Assembly: GCA_013396635.1 (NCBI GenBank)
Contig: WBMW01001655.1
Span: forward strand, 167,945 to 231,944
Source of the DNA: Penelope pileata
Taxonomy: Eukaryota; Chordata; Aves; Galliformes; Cracidae
Direction: 5' to 3'
DNA: 64,000 nt
A model generated the notes under the pieces. That model had not been told where the DNA came from, made no database searches, and saw nothing but the letters and a program-made list of their open reading frames with translations. Below, piece after piece: positions 51,501-57,500 of the stretch (the stretch's first letter is position 1; each line of letters opens with the position of its first letter). The position numbers were made by a program, and so were the translations under genes.

Positions 51501-54500
51501 GCATTATGAGTTTTGTGATACTTTTTGTCCTTTTATGACAGAATAATATGCCATACCTGCAGAGTAATTTTTAGCAACTAGGCAAAAGGAGGAAAATCCT
51601 GCTCTCTTTCAGATTTTTTCCAGTATTTTGTTTCAGGGGAGCATGGCACTTTCATAGATTCCCAAGTAGGCACAGGTCTAATTTTAATCTGCAAATTAAA
51701 ATACACAATATTCTGTACTATGTAGTTATTTGAATAACAAAATGGACAGTCATTTGCGGTTCTTAAAAAGATCCCTAAAAGCCCAACATATCAACCCTTG
51801 CAGAGCAATAGACAGGAGAAGATTGAAAAGGCTTTCTTCTAAGAAACCTCAAATACTTGCAGACACGTAGTTTATTATTTGACTTAGCAGTTTTTGAAGC
51901 CAGTACTGATTACTGTCGGTCTTGGGGCTCCTCAGGAGCCAATATGAGAAACAGATTGCAATAAGTATCACAGTGAAAGTTTAGACATGAGTAAATGTAA
52001 TTGCTATTTATGATTTTTTTTACATCTTTACTCAAGGCAATAACAAGATTATAAGAATATTTTGAATTACATTCACTAAGAGACCTAGGGTACATTCATG
52101 TGACTACCAGTGTAGAATTTTGCTTTTCCTAGAAAATTAATACCCTTCAGCCAAATTTACCTTTACCATGCTCCTACCCTATTCCAATTAATTTCATCTG
52201 TGATTTGTTTATTTGTGATTTTGATTCCCTTCAGATGAAATTCTATGGGATGAATGAAAATTGGGGGAAAATTTGAATCCTCCAATTAAAAAATAAATTC
52301 TTAAATAATTTCTGCTAGAAAACTGTTCCATCCCAAGTTCCATTTTATAATTCTGTTACATTTTATTCCTTGCTTCTAGGAAGATGAAAGTGATGAAATT
52401 AATGCTCAAATAACAGCAGGTATGGAAATGTGTTTGTTTCCATTATCGTTGTTGTTGAGTTCTGAGTTCTGCCCAGATTACCATAGCACCTGAATCTGTC
52501 AGTTTTTCTGGCAACCTGAGTTTAGAGTAATTGAGATACCATTGGTTTGTGGACGCTATACCTCAATTTTGTTCACCCTCTGATTTGCAGTTACTTCCCA
52601 AAAGGCAGACTAGGATGCAGGATCTGCAAGGCTCAGCTGCTGTTTTTCCTAGACAGACATGATTCTGAAAACCTGTCAGAATCTGGGGTTGTCAATTATA
52701 CAAACTTATACAAACTCCCACATAAAAGTCTTCAAGTAATGAATTTTTGAAGTGACATAGCAAAAGCCAGCATCAGTCAAGTATGAATGAATAGCCTCAC
52801 AGAGAATGGCCTCACACTTTTTCTAGTGTTATGTAATTTCTGTACATTCAAAAGCAGTACTAAAAACTGATAGAAAATGTGTGATCGTTTGTGCTTCAAA
52901 GCAGGATACACACCTAGCTATAGGAGTATGCGGTACTCGAAGCCAAATGTACAATCATCCAAGGATGTAGAAGGATACTCACCTGTATTGGCTTCTGCTC
53001 ATGAAAATGGCTGTATCTACCTATGGAGTATTCAGGTAGCTGTCTGAATGTCTTTGGGATGGGATTGGGCCATTAAAAGGTTAGTTCTACTAATCTTTGG
53101 AAACATGCTTTTTAATTAGCACTTGCAGCAGTAGATACTTCATTGCGGCTTCTTTCGGTTAATAGTTTCTTCCACTGACACAACTTAATTCTGCTTTAAT
53201 AATGATAGCAGAGAGTAATGTCAAATGGAAAATGAAGAAACATGATTTATAACAAAAACTGGCTGTAAAGTTATGTGAAAGTATAGGTGCTGATTCTTCA
53301 CCCACTTCATTTACCATCTCAAATGGGTATGAACTGAGTAATGCTGAACAGATCCAATCAATGGCACTCAACTTCTGATGCACTGATTTTTTTTTTCATG
53401 TAGATGTTATTAAAAGAAATATGACTTTATTTATTCTATTTTAGGGAAACTTACTGAAAGAAATTTTGCCGTTTTCAAAATACGGTCCAGTTCCTCTGAC
53501 AGCACTATGCACAAGCATCTCCACTACATTGCTTCTGGCAGGCAGTAAGGGTAAGTGAATGTGCTAGTCACTCTGTTCAGGACAGCTTGTAGGACTACAT
53601 AAGATCATGCTGTTATGTGCCAGAAATATGAAAATAAAGGTGCAAATGCTTCCAGACTTTCTCAGCCAAAGCTATAATTAATTGAAAATGGTATTTTCTG
53701 GTATGAAAAGATGGTAGACTAAAGCTTAGTGTTAGTAGCATTATCAGTAGTCTTTGAAAAAGACATTACAATTTTCTTTATTTACAAGACCTGTATACAC
53801 CTTCCATCTGAATTACTGTATTAACACTGAAGGCTACCAAGAACAAACAAAAATTTCACGTCTACGGTAACACAACTAAATAAAAACCTGCCAGTTTGGC
53901 TGTACAAAGAGCCATGATTCAGACACTGACATGGAGTGCACAGTAATGGACTTATCAGTACACAGCTATATAAGGAAACAAAGCACTTGTGGTCTGTGCA
54001 AGCAGCTCATTATTAGACTTATTTTCACACCAACTCTGGTGTTTATTTGGCAGAAAATAGAAGAGTTTATCTGCTGTCTGACTGTCCTCCAAACCTCTAC
54101 ACTCACCCTGGAAATTTTCTTCTTCTGCATCTGTCATCTGAGATTTTTGTCTTGTAATGTGTCACTTTTCTTCTAAAATACCTACTAGAACCATTTTCTA
54201 CTGTTTTCCTGATATTATGCTCTCAAAATTTGGAGGAGTTGAGGTGTTTGGGTTTTTTTGGTTTTGTTTGTTTGCTTTTTATTCTTTATTTCATCTGGTT
54301 CAAAACTGAGCAGGAGATTGAAGTTGGTGCTGAACATGAAAAGGAGTTTCTGCTCCCCATTGATTCAAATCAATAAGGCAGCATGCATTAAACAAGATTC
54401 TAATTAACTGTGGAAAAGTATTCACCTTATTACCTATTCATCTGATACTCTCCCTTTGTCCTTTTGTGTTTATGCTACTGAGTGTATGTGCTTCTCATGC

Positions 54501-57500
54501 CTTCTGCACCCTTCTCTTTTATCTGCAGTGCTACTGTCAAAGTCTTGTTCCCATTACTGATTTTCCTTTTTAGGAGGTCAACTACTTTTGTTAGCCTCCA
54601 TGCTTGCTTGCGAATGCACAGTCCTAGAAACCAGATGTGTCCAGTATGAAGGCTGGAATTACACAAAAAATTCCTCTGTCTGGTAGTAGAAATGAGGGAG
54701 ATAAGAAGCAACATCAGCAGGGAAGAAGGAGCTAAGGCAGGAAACTGAACAGTCATGGGTCATAGGGAAAATGGTTCTTTGATTCTAGTTTCATGAGTGC
54801 ACCAGAACATTGTAAAACATTAAGCTTTCATATGTATACAATTAATCAAACTCTGTCCATTTTACTAGGATTGAAAAATAGTTTCATCCCTAGGAAACTC
54901 ATACCTAGCTTGTGTAATGGATAACTGTCTGGAAAAGATTGCTCTTGTTTTTAACTCTTGTCACTCAAGGAAAAAACTACATTTTTTCTGTTTTAAATGT
55001 ATTCAGTTAAAGATGCATTACTCACAACTTGCATATGTATTTTTTTTGCATATTAATAAGTGGTGTGTTGTTTTCTACTCTGTGAGCTCAACAATGAGAT
55101 AGCGACATTCACACTAAAGTAACTTCCACGGACCTTTGATCTTTTTGTCATTCTGCCTGGTGTTTACCAAGAGCATATGTTAGCTGCAAGCAACTGTGTA
55201 GCAATAATGAAATTTACTGATGTTTGCTTTTTTTCTTTTTTAAACAGAGGGACATATTATATGCTGGAGCATTGCCTCGTTCTTAAAAGATCCACAAAAT
55301 AGTAAAAACGTAAGGGAAAATCTGACATTTTCTTAACGTGAACAGTATACCAGGGTAAGACAAATAGAGAAAAAAGTGGATTCAGACCTCTACAGGGACT
55401 ACAATTGTTTCCTACACATAAAGGTCATCAAATAATAATTTGATGCTGTGAAAAGCAAACAAAAAAAGAAAAGCCATAAGTAAAGTGCTGTTAGCATTAT
55501 TCCATTGTGTTCAAAGAGGTTACATTAAGAATGAATTTATCCCTGTCTTCAAAGCAGTGTTTCTAACACGCACCATTTGCAGCCTGTTTGGTGGAGGGAA
55601 CAATAATTCACCTCTTAATTTTCAGAAAGCTCTAATGTTAACACCACTAAACCAGTAACCATGGTGACATATAGAACTGCCTAAAATGTGGTTATGTTGC
55701 TTTTTCCCCCCAGCAAATAAAGGAGGAGCTCCATTGGAGGGCACACTCTGCTGAAGTCATTGACTTATTTCATGAAGAGCAGAAAAGTATGGTAGTGACA
55801 GCATCTGTTGATGGTTCAGTCAGGTACAAAATGAGTAATGCTTCTTGTTTCTATGACCAGTTAGCTGAACTGTCTCCAGAGGTCCTCTTCTCGATGGGCT
55901 CACGTATAGGCTAGGACTTAAGTAAAGTACAACATTGGGTGCATTTTCTGCTCTGTTCCTGCAAGAACTAATTTTTTGATGTAAACACTTCCACATTTCC
56001 CAGTAAGTCAGATCTTTTACAGACCATCATTTCCTTTCAACAAGGTGACCTTGACTGCATAGGTGCAGCCTCATCATTTTAGAAATGACCTCCTGTTCTA
56101 ATTCCATTTTAGCTTTCAGTACTTGCTAAGTTAACGTAGGTCCTAAACATTGCATCTAGCAAATTACGCCATTGTAATCTCAAGCTGTTTTATAGAAAAC
56201 TGTGATTCTTTCTTGGCTAAGAAGTACACTTGAAGGGATGTTTTGTTTTTAAGGAATCAGTGAGGAAGTTTTGTGTAGACCGTTCTGTGGTGGCAGCACC
56301 TTACTTTTGGAGCAGGTCAGGATATTGGTGCGTTTACTCCTCAGTTTAATTATAAAGATGAACTGTTTACTTGTTCTTTGATATTTACAACATCCTTTTG
56401 AGATTTTTTTTCTCTAAAGTTACTTACATGATAAACAGTGAACTTTATTCTCTCTCTCTCTTTTTTTTTTTTTTTAACTAGCATACTGCACTTCTAAAAG
56501 TATCCATTTTTCCCTTCTGTCCTTTGGCACTGCTTTTACTATATCTGTAGACTCTGGCATGCCACGAATGGATGCTATCTTGGTTACTTTGGACAGTCCA
56601 GGAAGTTTGAATTATCTGATCTCAGTCGACTGATTTTGCCTTGTGATGTTAGAGAAGTTCCTGTGATAATTAAAGAAGAAAGCAAGCATATGGAAAAGAA
56701 GAAGGCTAAATATCCTCTAGTGCTGGACAGGGACAAGTAAGATGTCCAACATTTATATACATGCACAAGTGGGGGAATAGTTCTGAAAATACTAGGTCAT
56801 AAAAATAAAAATATTTCCTATGAGTTATTTAGTATAATCCTTTTTTTTTTTCTTTTTTTTTTTACAAGCCATGGATAAATCCTGTTATTGTAACTAGGTG
56901 ACAATTGAATTGAACAGTAATGACTAGATAATTGCCTCAGATTTTAGCCTAAGTAGAGTTTGCATGTTATCTACACTGTTCAGGTTAATAGCCCTTTTTT
57001 TTTTTTTTTTNATTCACATACCTCAGATCTTAATGTTCTGACACTGACATAAATGTTGTACATTCAATAGCAGTTAGCAGTGTTGGACCTTTTTCCTTCT
57101 AGGTAGAGTTCTCAGGAGAAATGGGCTGGGTACAACTCAAGCTGGAGAGCCGAGGAACATCCAATTTTTTATCCTTCTCTCTGTAGGTGGAAATCACTGA
57201 CCAGATCGCCTTCAATTTTAAAAAAGACTAAACATGCAGACATCATTGAGGACTGGAAGTTTTTCCAAGCTCTAACTTCTCCAAAGGTATCTAATGTATT
57301 TAGTGATTTGTTTCAGTTCTGTGCAACATAATGGGAAATGCAACTGTATTTCTAGTTTAGAAAACAGCCATAAGTAACCCTGTGTATTCTATTCCGTAGA
57401 CAAGCTAGAACAAAAATGCAGTAACAGATAGATCAATGAAAATTCTGTGGTTTGCTGTTGCTTACTGTGATACTAAGGGTCATCTCTCATCTTGTCTGAA

